Source of the DNA: CAVRJC01 sp963721435
GTDB lineage: Bacteria; Actinomycetota; Acidimicrobiia; IMCC26256; DASPTH01
Reading direction: 5' to 3'
Length of the DNA: 64,000 nucleotides
Assembly: GCA_963721435.1 (NCBI GenBank)
Contig: CAVRJC010000007.1
Coordinates: 124,001-188,000 of the forward strand
This document shows, in pieces, positions 1 through 8,411 of the stretch (positions within the stretch are counted from its first letter, which is position 1; the number at the start of each line of letters is the position of its first letter). The notes under the pieces were generated by a model. It was given only the letters and a program-made list of their open reading frames with translations. It did not search any database and was not told the origin of the DNA. The translations under genes and the position numbers were made by a program.

Positions 1-193
1 GCACGAGATCGCTGAGGCGCACGCAGGAGAAGTGCGTCTGGTACGGCGCGGCCCAGAACGCGTCGGTGAGCTCCGGGTCGCGGGCGCTGAGATGGCCGGC
101 GGACCCTTCGGAGTAGCCGAGGCGCCCGAACAGCCGGAACGCCTCGACCAGCGTGCGCTTGCGATGGTCTCGTTCGACTGAGTGGTCGGTCAC
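1..193 (-). CDS. Class II aldolase/adducin-family protein, N-terminal fragment
   Basis: Only the first 64 or so codons lie in the window; the rest runs off the left edge. From a GTG at 193 the minus strand reads VTDHSVERDHRKRTLVEAF and then FGRLGYSEGSAGHLSARDP. This matches the family start, in which a Gly-rich loop with EG-x-x-GH-x-S-x-RDP is followed by an Asp-Leu near residue 63. The family comprises zinc-dependent aldolases and epimerases acting on sugar phosphates or small oxo-acids; the metal-binding histidines lie beyond the edge, so the substrate cannot be called. It is divergent from the amidohydrolase at 282. GTG is chosen because the family similarity starts just after it. Confidence 0.72.
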   Translation of the reverse strand, partial: MTDHSVERDHRKRTLVEAFRLFGRLGYSEGSAGHLSARDPELTDAFWAAPYQTHFSCVRLSDLV

Positions 194-281
194 GGCCGAA
201 TCCTGGCCCGGTGGGCGAAGCGCGGTCAATCGTCCAACTGGACCAGTGCGCCGGCAGGCCGGCTCTGCGATGATCGCGCTC

Positions 282-1348
282 ATGAGCGACGCGCGCGCCA
301 TCGACGGAGACGGTCACCTCATGGAGCTGATGGGGACGACCCTGCCCGACTACCTGGAGGAGCCGTATCTCTTCGCGTTCGCGTGCCGATCGTGCGATGT
401 GGGAGGGCGTGGGTGCCACGTTCCCGTGGCTGCCCAGCGACTGCTGGGATCGCAACCTCGGCTCGGAGCTGTTCAAGGGCCGCGGCAACCGTCCCGAGGA
501 CTGGCTCGAGCAGCTGGGGCACGGGCCGCTGGACGCCGCGGTGCTCTACCCGTCGTTCCTCTTGCTGATCGGCGCGGCGTACGACCCCGACTGGTCGATC
601 GTGCTGTGCCGCGCGTTCAACCAGTGGGTGGCCGACGAGTTCGTCGCCAAGGGCGAAGGGCGATTGCACTGCGTCGGCGTGCTCCCGCCGCAGGATCCTG
701 AGGAGGCGGCCAAGGAGCTCGCGGCACGTCCGCGCACTCGGTCTCGTCGCGGCGATGATCCCGGCCGACGGTCCGCACCTGCTCGGCTCGCCGCGGTTCG
801 ACTCGGTGTGGCGCGTCGCAGAGGCCCACAACATGCCGATCGCGGTGCACGCCGCGGGCACGCACCTCTCGGGCCACGGCGCGTTCCCGAAGTTCATCCA
901 GACCCACACGTTCAACCATCCGGCATCGGTGCTCGCGCAGTTCACGAGCATGATGTTCGAAGGCGTCTTCACGCGCTTTCGCGACCTGCGCGTCGCGTTT
1001 CTCGAGATCGGCGCGACGTGGGTGCCGTGGTACGTCGACCGCATGGACGAAGAGTTCGAGATGCGCGGCGCCGCGGAAGCGCCGGCGCTCACCGCCAAGC
1101 CGAGCGAGATCGTGAAGCCCGGAGGCAACGTGTTCTTCGGGCTGGAGTCCGACGAGCGCCTGCTCGGCGCCACGCTCGAGCTCATCGGCGACACCGCGAT
1201 GTACGCGAGCGACTGGCCGCACTGGGACAACGAGTACCCGGGCTCGTTGCGACGAGTGCACGAACGCCCGGACCTGACCGACGAGATGCGGGCCAACGTC
1301 CTCGGTGGCGCGGCCGAACGCTTCTACGGTCGCTCACTCGTGCCGTAG
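282..1348 (+). CDS. Amidohydrolase (Amidohydro_2/ACMSD-like), frameshifted twice
   Basis: A metal-dependent TIM-barrel hydrolase or decarboxylase of the amidohydrolase-2 family. It opens with MSDARAIDGDGHLMEL (the D-x-H metal motif), continues through VHAAGTH in mid-barrel, and has the late motif YASDWPHWD, whose Asp is the usual catalytic residue. The reading frame must change near 385-400 and again near 720-740 to join these parts. The sequence on each side (PWLPSDCWDRNLGSEL; RALGLVAAMIPADGPHLLG) is normal family sequence, so sequence errors are more likely than a true pseudogene. ATG at 282 is preferred; ATG at 270 is in the same frame. Members act on aromatic-ring or amino-acid catabolites; the substrate here is unknown. 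Confidence 0.8.
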
Positions 1349-1357
1349 CGTTGCGCG

Positions 1358-1759
1358 ATGGACTCCGTCGTGCTCGACGTCGACACGCGTGACCGGCGCG
1401 TGGTCGACGTCACCGCGTTGGTCCGCGAGTTCTGCGACGGCCGGAGTGACGGGTTGTGCAACGTGTTCGTGCCGCACGCCACGGCCGGGATTGCGATCAT
1501 GGAGACCGGTGCGAGCTCGGAGGCCGACCTCGTCGACGCGCTCGAGCGCCTGCTGCCGCGCGACGACCGCTACCGCCACGCGCACGGATCGCGGGGGCAC
1601 GGAGCCGATCACGTCATGCCCGCGATCGTCGCGCCGAGCGTGTCGGTGCCGGTCCTCGCCGGCGAGCCCGCCCTCGGTGTCTGGCAGAGCATCGTGCTCG
1701 TCGATCTCAATCGTGACAACCCGCGACGTCACCTGCGCCTGAGCTTCGTCGCCGGCTGA
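1358..1759 (+). CDS. UPF0047/YjbQ-family protein
   Basis: A 133-residue protein covering the whole UPF0047 (YjbQ) family length. The family signature is visible: PHATAGIAIME near residues 44-54, a His-rich segment around HGADHVMPAIVAPSVSVPV, then GVWQSIVLVDLNRDNPRRH near the C-terminus. YjbQ proteins have been linked to a weak secondary thiamine-phosphate synthase activity and their true role is unsettled. The gene starts 9 bases after the amidohydrolase stop and ends one base before the convergent DinB gene. It is intact. Confidence 0.88.
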   Translation: MDSVVLDVDTRDRRVVDVTALVREFCDGRSDGLCNVFVPHATAGIAIMETGASSEADLVDALERLLPRDDRYRHAHGSRGHGADHVMPAIVAPSVSVPVLAGEPALGVWQSIVLVDLNRDNPRRHLRLSFVAG

Positions 1760-1760
1760 G

Positions 1761-2237
1761 CTACACGCGGAAGCCGGTCGCGCCGTCGATCAGCTCGCGG
1801 ATGATGTCGGCGTGCCCGTTGTGGCGCGTGGCCTCCGCGATGACGTGCAAGACCATGGCCCGGATGTTGAACCGGCCCGCGAAGTTGCCCGCGGGCACGA
1901 GCGCGCCGAGGTCGTCGATGGCGGCGAGGATCTCGCACGAGCGCTCGACGACCGCGGGGTACTGTGCGAGGAGCAGAGCCGAGCCCTCGGGCCCGTCGCT
2001 CGCACCCGGCAGCTCGGACGGCTGCTCGAGGCTGCATTCGACGAAGTAGTAGTCGTGCACCGACGTCATGTGCTCGACGAGGCCGATGAGGCTCGTGCCC
2101 GACGGCACGAGCGCGCGCCGGAGATCGGCCTCGGGGAGCCCTTTCGTCTTCTCGAGCAGGAGCAGCGAATGGAATCGCATGCCCGCGATCAGGTTTGCCC
2201 GCTCGCTGCTGGGTGCTCGCCAGTCGTCGCCTGACAC
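1761..2237 (-). CDS. DinB-superfamily protein (DUF664)
   Basis: A 158-residue four-helix-bundle protein of the DinB/DUF664 group, which in actinobacteria includes mycothiol-dependent enzymes. The metal-site histidines are recognisable in HMTSVHDYYFVE near residue 57 and in HVIAEATRHNGHADIIREL near residue 130, the latter being the typical H-x-GHAD-x-IRE ending. This suggests a thiol-dependent transferase or detoxifying enzyme of the cytoplasm, but the substrate cannot be deduced. It is convergent with the UPF0047 gene, one base apart. ATG at 2237 gives the full family length. Confidence 0.82.
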   Translation of the reverse strand: MSGDDWRAPSSERANLIAGMRFHSLLLLEKTKGLPEADLRRALVPSGTSLIGLVEHMTSVHDYYFVECSLEQPSELPGASDGPEGSALLLAQYPAVVERSCEILAAIDDLGALVPAGNFAGRFNIRAMVLHVIAEATRHNGHADIIRELIDGATGFRV

Positions 2238-2278
2238 TTTCGAGAACCTACTGCGCGCCGATCAACTGGCGTGGCTGA

Positions 2279-2749
2279 TCACGTGGCGACGACTACGACC
2301 TCACCGACCATGCCGTACTGGAAGTGCCCGGGGAGATGGCACGCGAACTCGACGAGGCCCGGCTCGTGCAGCTCGAACGCGGTCGTGCCGGTCGAGAGCG
2401 GCGGGATCGACACCTCCCCCGGTACCGGCGGGTGTGAGGCCTCGTGCCCGTTCTCGTGACGTGCGTGCACCTCGGCGTCGCCGATGATGAACTCGTGGCC
2501 GATCGGGTCGCGGTTCACGACGACGAACTGCACCGTGGTGTGTGGGTGCACGCGGATGCGACTGGGTACGAAGTGGCTGCGCTGGATGCGGATCTTGACC
2601 GTGACGACGCCGGGGCCGAGCACGTCGGACCGTGGCGTGGTCGCTCCCGCGTCGCCCTGCACGGGTCCCGCACCCAGGAACGCGGTGCCACCGAGCATGA
2701 CGACACCGGCTGCGATCGCCCCCCACCGGCGTACGCCGGTGAGCCGCAT
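2279..2749 (-). CDS. Secreted cupredoxin-domain protein
   Basis: A 156-residue exported blue-copper-like protein. Residues 1-30 form a signal peptide (MRLTGVRRW, then a hydrophobic Ala/Gly stretch). The cupredoxin fold follows, with DPIGHEFIIG carrying the first His ligand and FACHLPGHFQYGMVGEV carrying Cys, His and Met in the C-x4-H-x4-M spacing of a type-1 copper site. It probably transfers electrons or binds copper outside the membrane. The start ATG overlaps the stop of the upstream DUF2330 gene (TGATG), so the two are translationally coupled; a GTG three bases upstream is also possible. Both products are exported, suggesting one envelope function. Confidence 0.88.
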   Translation of the reverse strand: MRLTGVRRWGAIAAGVVMLGGTAFLGAGPVQGDAGATTPRSDVLGPGVVTVKIRIQRSHFVPSRIRVHPHTTVQFVVVNRDPIGHEFIIGDAEVHARHENGHEASHPPVPGEVSIPPLSTGTTAFELHEPGLVEFACHLPGHFQYGMVGEVVVVAT

Positions 2750-3792
2750 CACGAGCCCGCCGTCGACCGCCGCGCCCCACGCACGCGCAACACCACGAAC
2801 GTGGCGATCACTGCGATCCCGAGGAGTGCGCCCCACAGCAGCGCGGGGGAGTCGTCGTCTGCGTGCAGGCGCGGGCCGCCGGGGAGGTTGAAGCCAACGG
2901 CGCGCGCCGAGGGGATCACACCGGGATGCGTCGAGACGGCCAGGTCGTAGTCGAGCTCGCGTGCCGGGGTGTCGACCTGGAGGTACGTGAACCACATGTG
3001 GTCGGGCACCCAGCCCATGCCCTTGTCGGCGCGCAGGTCGTCGAGCAACGCCCGGGACGCGGGCTCGTCTCGTTGGAGCTGGAGCCCCTCGCCGCCGGTC
3101 CGGAGCGTCGGGCGCTTGTCGGTGAGCAGGAACACGTCGGCGTCGACGACCTTCGCCTTGCCCTGCCCGAGCGCGAGGATCCGCAAGGGCACCCACGGGT
3201 CGTCGGTCGGGATGGTGAGCATGATCGGGGTGCCGTCACCGCTCTGCTGACCGAGGTCGCGGGCGCGGGTGGCGTCGAACCGCGCGGCCATGAAGATCGG
3301 GCTGCGTTGCGCGTAGAACGCGAGCACCTCCGGCGCGTCCGGCGTGAGCAGGAAGCCGTGGTGGACGGCCCACTCACCGACCGCGTCGCTCCCGCCCTTC
3401 AGGATGGTGATGTCGAGCGCGTCGATCTTGGTCTCGAGGATCACCTGTGCCTTGCCGGCGACGGAGAATTCCCTGGCGCTGTCTGCGGGCACGGGGATCG
3501 GAGGCGCGACCTCGCGGGCAAGTCGCTGGAGGGTCCAGTCGCCGCCCCGTTCGACCTTGGTCGGGATCGCGGGCAGCGGGATGATCGAGCCCACCTCCGC
3601 GCCCTGGCCGCTGAACTCGAAGCTGGTCACATAGCGCTCGACGCCGTTGTGGTGCGCGGCGAGCGTGCTCGTGCGCGTGAGCTGGATCGTGCCGTTCTCG
3701 CCCACCAGGCCGCCGCACGCACCGGCCGCCGACGCGGTGATGACCAGCACCGCGGGAACGATCACCAGGGTCGGAAGCAGTCGCCGTCGCAT
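2749..3792 (-). CDS. DUF2330-domain exported membrane-anchored protein
   Basis: A 347-residue protein with an N-terminal signal sequence (MRRRLLPTLVIVPAVLVITA), then the ACGGL start typical of DUF2330 proteins, a long extracytoplasmic domain (GSIIPLPAIPTKVERGG; LTIPTDDPWVPLRIL) and one C-terminal transmembrane helix near residues 316-336 ending in a basic cytoplasmic tail. The family function is unknown. ATG at 3792 is chosen because GGAGGGGG lies six bases upstream; an in-frame GTG at 3807 would swallow that ribosome site. It is the first gene of a two-gene unit with the coupled cupredoxin. Confidence 0.87.
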   Translation of the reverse strand: MRRRLLPTLVIVPAVLVITASAAGACGGLVGENGTIQLTRTSTLAAHHNGVERYVTSFEFSGQGAEVGSIIPLPAIPTKVERGGDWTLQRLAREVAPPIPVPADSAREFSVAGKAQVILETKIDALDITILKGGSDAVGEWAVHHGFLLTPDAPEVLAFYAQRSPIFMAARFDATRARDLGQQSGDGTPIMLTIPTDDPWVPLRILALGQGKAKVVDADVFLLTDKRPTLRTGGEGLQLQRDEPASRALLDDLRADKGMGWVPDHMWFTYLQVDTPARELDYDLAVSTHPGVIPSARAVGFNLPGGPRLHADDDSPALLWGALLGIAVIATFVVLRVRGARRSTAGS

Positions 3793-3900
3793 GGAATCCC
3801 CCTCCACCGAATCATGGGCATCGAGTGATGCAACGGGGCTTCTGACGATGCGCGGCGGTCACCTGGTTCCCGCCGTCCCGGATTTCCCGCGGAGGAAGGA

Positions 3901-4743
3901 TCAGGCGGCGCGCAGGTAGGGGGCGGCGACCGTGGTGAGGTCGTCGAGTTGACGGGCGGAGTCGTCGGGCGAGGCGGCGTCGATGGCGAACAGCACCCGC
4001 GCGATGCCGAGCTCCTCGGCGCGGGCGAGGTTCTCGGGGGTGGGGGCGAGCGCGCACACCGTCACGGGCAGCTCGCCGCGGCCCTGCTCGGATGCACGCG
4101 CGCGGAGATCCGCGATCGGCGCGACGAGCGACTCGATGTCGAAGGCCATCGGGATCCAGCCGTCGCCGAACGCGAGCACGCGGTCGATCACCTTCGGGCC
4201 GTTGCCGCCGACGAGCACCGGCGGGTACGGCTGCTGCACCGGCTTCGGCCACGAGTACAGCGGCGTGAAGTCGACGTACCGCCCGTGGTACTCGGCCAGC
4301 TCCGACGTCCAGATCGCCTGCATCGCGAGCACGCGCTCGCGGAAGAGCGCGCCGCGCGTCGCGGGATCGGTCCCGTGATTCGCGATCTCCTCGGCTTGCC
4401 AGCCCGCGCCGATACCGAACTCGAACCGACCGTGACTGAGCGCGTCGATGCTCGCGACTTCCTTCGCGAGGGTGATCGGGTCGCGCTGCACGACGAGGCA
4501 GATCGCAGTGCCGAGTGCGATGCGTGCGGTGCTCGTGGCCGCCGCGCTCAGCGCCAGGAATGGGTCGAGCGGCCGGTAGTAGTACCAGGGGAGGCTGCCC
4601 GGCGCCTCGGGCGGGCGGCTCGCGGGCATGTGCGTGTGCTCGCCGAGGAACAGCGCATCGAACCCGCGGTCCTCGACCGCCCGACCGAGCTCATGGGGCT
4701 CGATCGCACCTTCGGCTGCGAATGTGGCGACGCCGACCTGCAT
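3901..4743 (-). CDS. LLM class F420-dependent oxidoreductase
   Basis: A 280-residue luciferase-like TIM-barrel enzyme. It begins MQVGVATFAAEGAIEPHELG and shows the family landmarks: FDALFLGEHTHMP near residue 30, ALGTAICLVVQRDPITLAKE near 77, and GRFEFGIGAGWQAEEIANHG near 105. The last is the flavin/F420-binding segment of the LLM subclass common in actinobacteria. It should transfer hydride between reduced F420 (or FMN) and an unknown organic substrate in the cytosol. It is a single-gene unit on the minus strand, divergent from the HU gene; intact and of standard length. Confidence 0.9.
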   Translation of the reverse strand: MQVGVATFAAEGAIEPHELGRAVEDRGFDALFLGEHTHMPASRPPEAPGSLPWYYYRPLDPFLALSAAATSTARIALGTAICLVVQRDPITLAKEVASIDALSHGRFEFGIGAGWQAEEIANHGTDPATRGALFRERVLAMQAIWTSELAEYHGRYVDFTPLYSWPKPVQQPYPPVLVGGNGPKVIDRVLAFGDGWIPMAFDIESLVAPIADLRARASEQGRGELPVTVCALAPTPENLARAEELGIARVLFAIDAASPDDSARQLDDLTTVAAPYLRAA

Positions 4744-4859
4744 CGCGGGACGTTACCGCGCGGTGCCGTGCCTCGATTGCGAGTCTCGGGACGTGGAGAT
4801 GGCATGCTGCACAACCCCCGGATCGTCTGATCCCACCGTTCTGACCCCACAGGAGAACC

Positions 4860-5276
4860 ATGAACCGTCGTGATCTCGTTGCCGCGCTCGCGGAGCGCAC
4901 CGACACCGACAAGCGCTCCGCCGATGCCGCGCTGCAGGCCTTCATCGACACCGTCACCGAGACCGTGGCCACCGGTGAGCCGGTGATGATCAGCGGCTTC
5001 CTGAAGTTCGCCCGCGTCGACCGTCCCGCGCGCATGGGTCGCAACCCCGCGACCGGCGAGGCGATCAAGATCAAGGCGTCGCGTCGCGCGCGTGTCACCC
5101 CGCTGAAGGGCTTCAAGGACGCGGTGCTCGCGGGCAAGGCTCCGGCCAAGAAGGCTCCGGCCAAGAAGGCCGTCGCCGCCAAGGCTCCCGCGAAGAAGAC
5201 GGTCGCCAAGAAGGCTCCCGCGAAGAAGACGGTCGCCAAGAAGGCTCCGGCGAAGAAGGCCACCGCTCGGCGGTAG
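4860..5276 (+). CDS. hup: HU-family nucleoid protein with Lys/Ala-rich tail
   Basis: A 138-residue DNA-binding protein with two parts. Residues 1-90 are a standard HU/IHF fold (MNRRDLVAALAERT; the DNA-contacting arm near GRNPATGEAIKI). Residues 91-138 form a basic low-complexity tail of APAKK and TVAKK repeats, like the histone-H1-like tail of mycobacterial HupB. It should bend and compact chromosomal DNA, and the tail is expected to raise non-specific affinity and be a target for lysine modification. AGGAGAA sits just upstream of the ATG. The tail is encoded partly by an exact 30-bp tandem duplication. Confidence 0.95.
   Translation: MNRRDLVAALAERTDTDKRSADAALQAFIDTVTETVATGEPVMISGFLKFARVDRPARMGRNPATGEAIKIKASRRARVTPLKGFKDAVLAGKAPAKKAPAKKAVAAKAPAKKTVAKKAPAKKTVAKKAPAKKATARR
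5181..5240 (+). repeat. Exact 30-bp tandem duplication in the HU tail
   Basis: Positions 5181-5210 and 5211-5240 are identical and in frame, each encoding ten residues of the pattern KAPAKKTVAK. A third, partial copy begins at 5241. The repeat can change tail length by slippage without a frameshift. Confidence 0.93.
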
Positions 5277-5286
5277 CACGGCCGAG

Positions 5287-5676
5287 CTACTGGAACAACG
5301 TGGTGAGGCGCGTCTCGGCGATCTGCCAGGCGCCGTCGTCACCGCGCGCGTAGGTCTCGTCGTACTCGCCGTACCCGACGCGGCCCCCCTCGCGCGTGTA
5401 GATCGCGCCCCAGTTGCCGGTCGCGGTCGTCGCGCCGGTGATCTCGATGACCGGCGTGTGCGCGCAATGCGACGTGAGCGCGTCACCGATGGTCGAGCTG
5501 ATCACCGCCACGATCTCGGCGCGCCCAACGATCGTGTGGTCGCCGTGGTGCAGCCACGCGTCGACGGTGAAGAGCGCGCCGAGGCCGTCCCAGTCCTTGC
5601 GGTCGATGGTGCGGCAGTAGCCGGCCTTGAGCACCTCGATCGCACGGATCGCGGTGAGCTCGTCGAGCGTCGTCAT
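5287..5676 (-). CDS. SnoaL/NTF2-like protein
   Basis: A 129-residue cone-shaped NTF2-fold protein. It has the usual opening helix pair (MTTLDELTAIRAIEVLKAGY), then RTIDRKDWDGLGALFTVDAW, where Asp and Trp line the pocket in this family, and a C-terminal beta sheet ending IAETRLTTLFQ. Members are hydrolases, isomerases, dehydratases or binding proteins, so the activity is not determined. It is convergent with the HU gene and divergent from the VOC gene, with only a few tens of bases for both promoters. Confidence 0.82.
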   Translation of the reverse strand: MTTLDELTAIRAIEVLKAGYCRTIDRKDWDGLGALFTVDAWLHHGDHTIVGRAEIVAVISSTIGDALTSHCAHTPVIEITGATTATGNWGAIYTREGGRVGYGEYDETYARGDDGAWQIAETRLTTLFQ

Positions 5677-5711
5677 CGGTGCGACTCCTGATTCTCGATA
5701 TGGTCGGATGC

Positions 5712-6128
5712 ATGGACGGCGATGTCGGGCTCACCCATGTTGCGCTCGTGGTGCGCGACATGGACGCGTCGATCGCCTTTTACGCCGAGTACGCGGGCAT
5801 GCAGGTTGTACACGATCGCCACGACGCCGACGCCCGCGTCGCTTGGATCAGCGACCTCACGCGGCCGTTCGTGGTCGTGCTCGCGCAGGGTCCGGCGTCG
5901 GAGCATCCGCTCGGGCCGTTCGGCCACCTGGGCGTGGGCTGCGCGAGCCGGGAAGTGATCGACGAGCGGTGCGACCGCGCCCGGGAAGCCGGCTGCCTCG
6001 TCGCCGGCCCCACCGATTCGGGGCCGCCCATCGGCTACTGGGCGTTCCTCCGCGATCCCGACGGCCACACGCTCGAGCTCTCCTACGGGCAGGACATCTC
6101 TTTCACGGTCGACGCGGCGCGGAGCTGA
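5712..6128 (+). CDS. VOC (glyoxalase/dioxygenase-fold) protein
   Basis: A 138-residue vicinal-oxygen-chelate protein. It has the first metal His in GLTHVALVVRDMDASIAFY and the late metal site in FLRDPDGHTLELSYGQD, where the Glu of LEL is the usual ligand. The family covers glyoxalases, extradiol dioxygenases, epimerases and resistance proteins; nothing selects among them. Three in-frame starts exist (GTG 5679, ATG 5700, ATG 5712); 5712 is chosen because the family similarity begins a few residues later and earlier starts would leave no room for the divergent promoter. Confidence 0.8.
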   Translation: MDGDVGLTHVALVVRDMDASIAFYAEYAGMQVVHDRHDADARVAWISDLTRPFVVVLAQGPASEHPLGPFGHLGVGCASREVIDERCDRAREAGCLVAGPTDSGPPIGYWAFLRDPDGHTLELSYGQDISFTVDAARS

Positions 6129-6133
6129 CTCGA

Positions 6134-7243
6134 TCAGCGGAACCGGGGAATGACGTACTCGCCCCACTGACGGATGGTCTCCATCACGACCTCGTTCGGG
6201 ATCGTGCCCATCTGGATCATGCAGTGGACCTCGTCGACCCCGAGGTCGGCGAGCGCTTCGACGTACTGAATGGCGCGTCCGGCGGTGCCGTACGCGTGGT
6301 CGATGTTGAAGGTCGCAGTGGTGAGGGGCGTCACCGGAACGTTGGCCTCGTGCATCTTGGCGACGACGCGGTCGCGCGAGTGCTCGATCTCGGTGGCGTT
6401 GTCGTCGTGCTCGGTGTCGTCGCGCGGCTCGGGCTCGCCGGCGTACCAGTGCGCGAGCGACTCGGCGAAGAAGCGCTGGCCGCGCGCGCCGATGCGGAAC
6501 GCCTCGTCGCCGTCGTCGAGCACGATCGTGGGCAGCACGGTCGAGAAGAAGTCGTTCGTGGTCGAGGACACGAGGCGCGACCCGTCGCGGTTCTTCGCGG
6601 TGGTGCGGTACAGGTCGTAGTAGCCGCGCACTTCGTCGATGCCCGCGAAGCCGAGCACCAGCGCGCCGACGCCGTACTCGGCGGCGAGCGTCACGGTGTC
6701 CTTCTTGCTGCACGCCATGAACAGCGGCGGGTGGGGGAGCTGCGCCGGCCGCGGGATGATCGGGTGCGGCGCGATCGTGAGCTCGCCGTCCCACGAGAAC
6801 TCGTCGTCGAGCCACATGCTCGAGATCATCCGGAGCGACTCCTCGACCTCGAGGTAGGTGCGCTCGGGGTCGACGTTGCAGAGCGTCATCTCCTGCAACG
6901 TCGCGCCGCGCCCGGCGCCGAGGTCGAGGCGACCGCCCGAGAGGGTGTCGAGCATGGCCGCGCGCTCCGCCACCCGCACCGGGTGGTTGTAGTTGAACGG
7001 CATGAGCACGACGCCGTGGCCGACGCGGATGGTCGACGTGCGCGCGGCCACGAAGCTGAGGAAGATCTCCGGCGCGCTCATGTGCGCGTACCACTTCAGC
7101 GAGTGGTGCTCCGGCGCCCAGATGCGATCGAAGCCGACCTGCTCGGCGAACACCGCGGCGTCGACGCAGTCGAGCAGCAGCCGTTGCTCGCGCGCCGGTG
7201 ACGGGTCGGCGAGTTGCGCCCCGAATCCGATTGCGAAGTCCAT
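6134..7243 (-). CDS. LLM class flavin-dependent oxidoreductase
   Basis: A 369-residue bacterial luciferase-family monooxygenase. Landmarks include FDRIWAPEHHSLKWYAHMSA near residue 39 (the paired His typical of this subclass), VGHGVVLMPFNYNHPVRVAE near 73, and GGRLDLGAGRGATLQEMTL near 105. It probably uses reduced FMN and oxygen, or F420, on an aromatic or terpenoid-like substrate. Its ATG follows the stop of the thiolase-like gene by four bases, making it the last gene of a coupled four-gene operon (VOC, cupin, thiolase-like, LLM) that looks like a degradation pathway. Confidence 0.9.
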   Translation of the reverse strand: MDFAIGFGAQLADPSPAREQRLLLDCVDAAVFAEQVGFDRIWAPEHHSLKWYAHMSAPEIFLSFVAARTSTIRVGHGVVLMPFNYNHPVRVAERAAMLDTLSGGRLDLGAGRGATLQEMTLCNVDPERTYLEVEESLRMISSMWLDDEFSWDGELTIAPHPIIPRPAQLPHPPLFMACSKKDTVTLAAEYGVGALVLGFAGIDEVRGYYDLYRTTAKNRDGSRLVSSTTNDFFSTVLPTIVLDDGDEAFRIGARGQRFFAESLAHWYAGEPEPRDDTEHDDNATEIEHSRDRVVAKMHEANVPVTPLTTATFNIDHAYGTAGRAIQYVEALADLGVDEVHCMIQMGTIPNEVVMETIRQWGEYVIPRFR

Positions 7244-7247
7244 GGGC

Positions 7248-8411
7248 TCATCCGTTCCCGAGGATCAGCGCACTGCGGCCGCTGCACACCATTGCATGCT
7301 CCACGTCGGGTACCTGGTTGGCGGCGGTGCCGCGCACCTGCCGGACGGCCTCGAGCACGAGGTTCACGCCGTGGATGTAGGCCTCGCCGAGCAGCCCGCC
7401 ATTCGTGTTGACCGGGAGCTTGCCGCCGAGCTCGATGTTGCCGTCGACGATGTAGTCGCGAGCCTCGCCGATCCCGCAGAACCCGAACGCCTCGAGCTGG
7501 AGGAACACGAGTGGGCTGAAGTTCTCGTAGATCATCGCGGTGTCGATGTCGTCAGGCATGAGCCCCGCGGCCTCGTAGAGACGGCGGCCGAGTGACGTGG
7601 CCTCGGCGAACTCGGTGCGGTCGCCGAGGTAGTAGTCGTGCAGCTCGTCGCCGTCGCGGAGGTGCGACTGGCTCGTCGCCTCGACGATCACCGACTGCCC
7701 GGGAAGGTCGGCGGCGCGCTCGGGCGTGGTGACGATCAGCGCGACCGCACCGTCGTTGGTCTGGCAGCAGTCGAGCAGGCGCAGGATCGGCTCGACGATC
7801 CACCGCGAGTTCTGGTGGTCCTCGAGTGTGATCGGGCGGCCGTAGAAGTAGGCGGCGGGGTTGGTGGCCGCGTGCTTGCGGGCCACGACCGAGTACCGGC
7901 CGAAGTCTTCGTTGGTGAGGCCGAACCGGTACATGTAGCGCTGGAACCAGAGCGAGTAGATGTGCGCGGGCACCTGGAGGCCGAAGGGCGCGTACGGCCC
8001 GCGGTATCCCTGGGTCGGAGCACCTCCGGCCGAGCGCGTCTGCCCGGGCCGGTGCGTGCGATCGGTCGCCTGGGTGAGCGAGCGGTACACGAGCACGTGA
8101 TCGGCGGCGCCGGCCGCGACCGCGGCGGCCGCGTGCTGGATCACCGCGCACGAGCCGCCGCCACCACCGCGCGTGCGTGACGTCCACCGGAGCTCGGCGG
8201 CGCCGATGTTGCGGATCAGTTGGAGGTCGTCGGTGCCGTCGCCGGAGAACGTGACCGTGCCGTCGACCGCGGATGCGTCGATGCCCGCGTCCTCGATCGC
8301 CGCGACCGCAGCTTCCGCCGCCAGCTGGTTGACGCCGCGTCCCGCACCGCGTGAGAACTCGGTCTGCCCGATGCCGACGATCGCGGCGCGCCCGGCCAGT
8401 GCGGTGTCCAT
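7248..8411 (-). CDS. Thiolase-like protein (SCP2/Ltp2-type aldolase or acetyltransferase family)
   Basis: A 387-residue thiolase-superfamily protein. It starts GRAAIVGIGQTEFSRGAGRG, has GGGGGSCAVIQHAAAAVAAG at the position of the nucleophile loop, and ends with NTNGGLLGEAYIHG and a QVRG segment typical of lipid-transfer (Ltp2/SCP-x) thiolase relatives. In actinobacteria such proteins often cleave steroid or other side chains as acyl-CoA retro-aldolases together with a DUF35 or MaoC partner, which is not adjacent here. ATG at 8411 overlaps the cupin stop (TGATG). An upstream in-frame start at 8459 is rejected because it lies inside the cupin gene. Confidence 0.87.
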   Translation of the reverse strand: MDTALAGRAAIVGIGQTEFSRGAGRGVNQLAAEAAVAAIEDAGIDASAVDGTVTFSGDGTDDLQLIRNIGAAELRWTSRTRGGGGGSCAVIQHAAAAVAAGAADHVLVYRSLTQATDRTHRPGQTRSAGGAPTQGYRGPYAPFGLQVPAHIYSLWFQRYMYRFGLTNEDFGRYSVVARKHAATNPAAYFYGRPITLEDHQNSRWIVEPILRLLDCCQTNDGAVALIVTTPERAADLPGQSVIVEATSQSHLRDGDELHDYYLGDRTEFAEATSLGRRLYEAAGLMPDDIDTAMIYENFSPLVFLQLEAFGFCGIGEARDYIVDGNIELGGKLPVNTNGGLLGEAYIHGVNLVLEAVRQVRGTAANQVPDVEHAMVCSGRSALILGNG

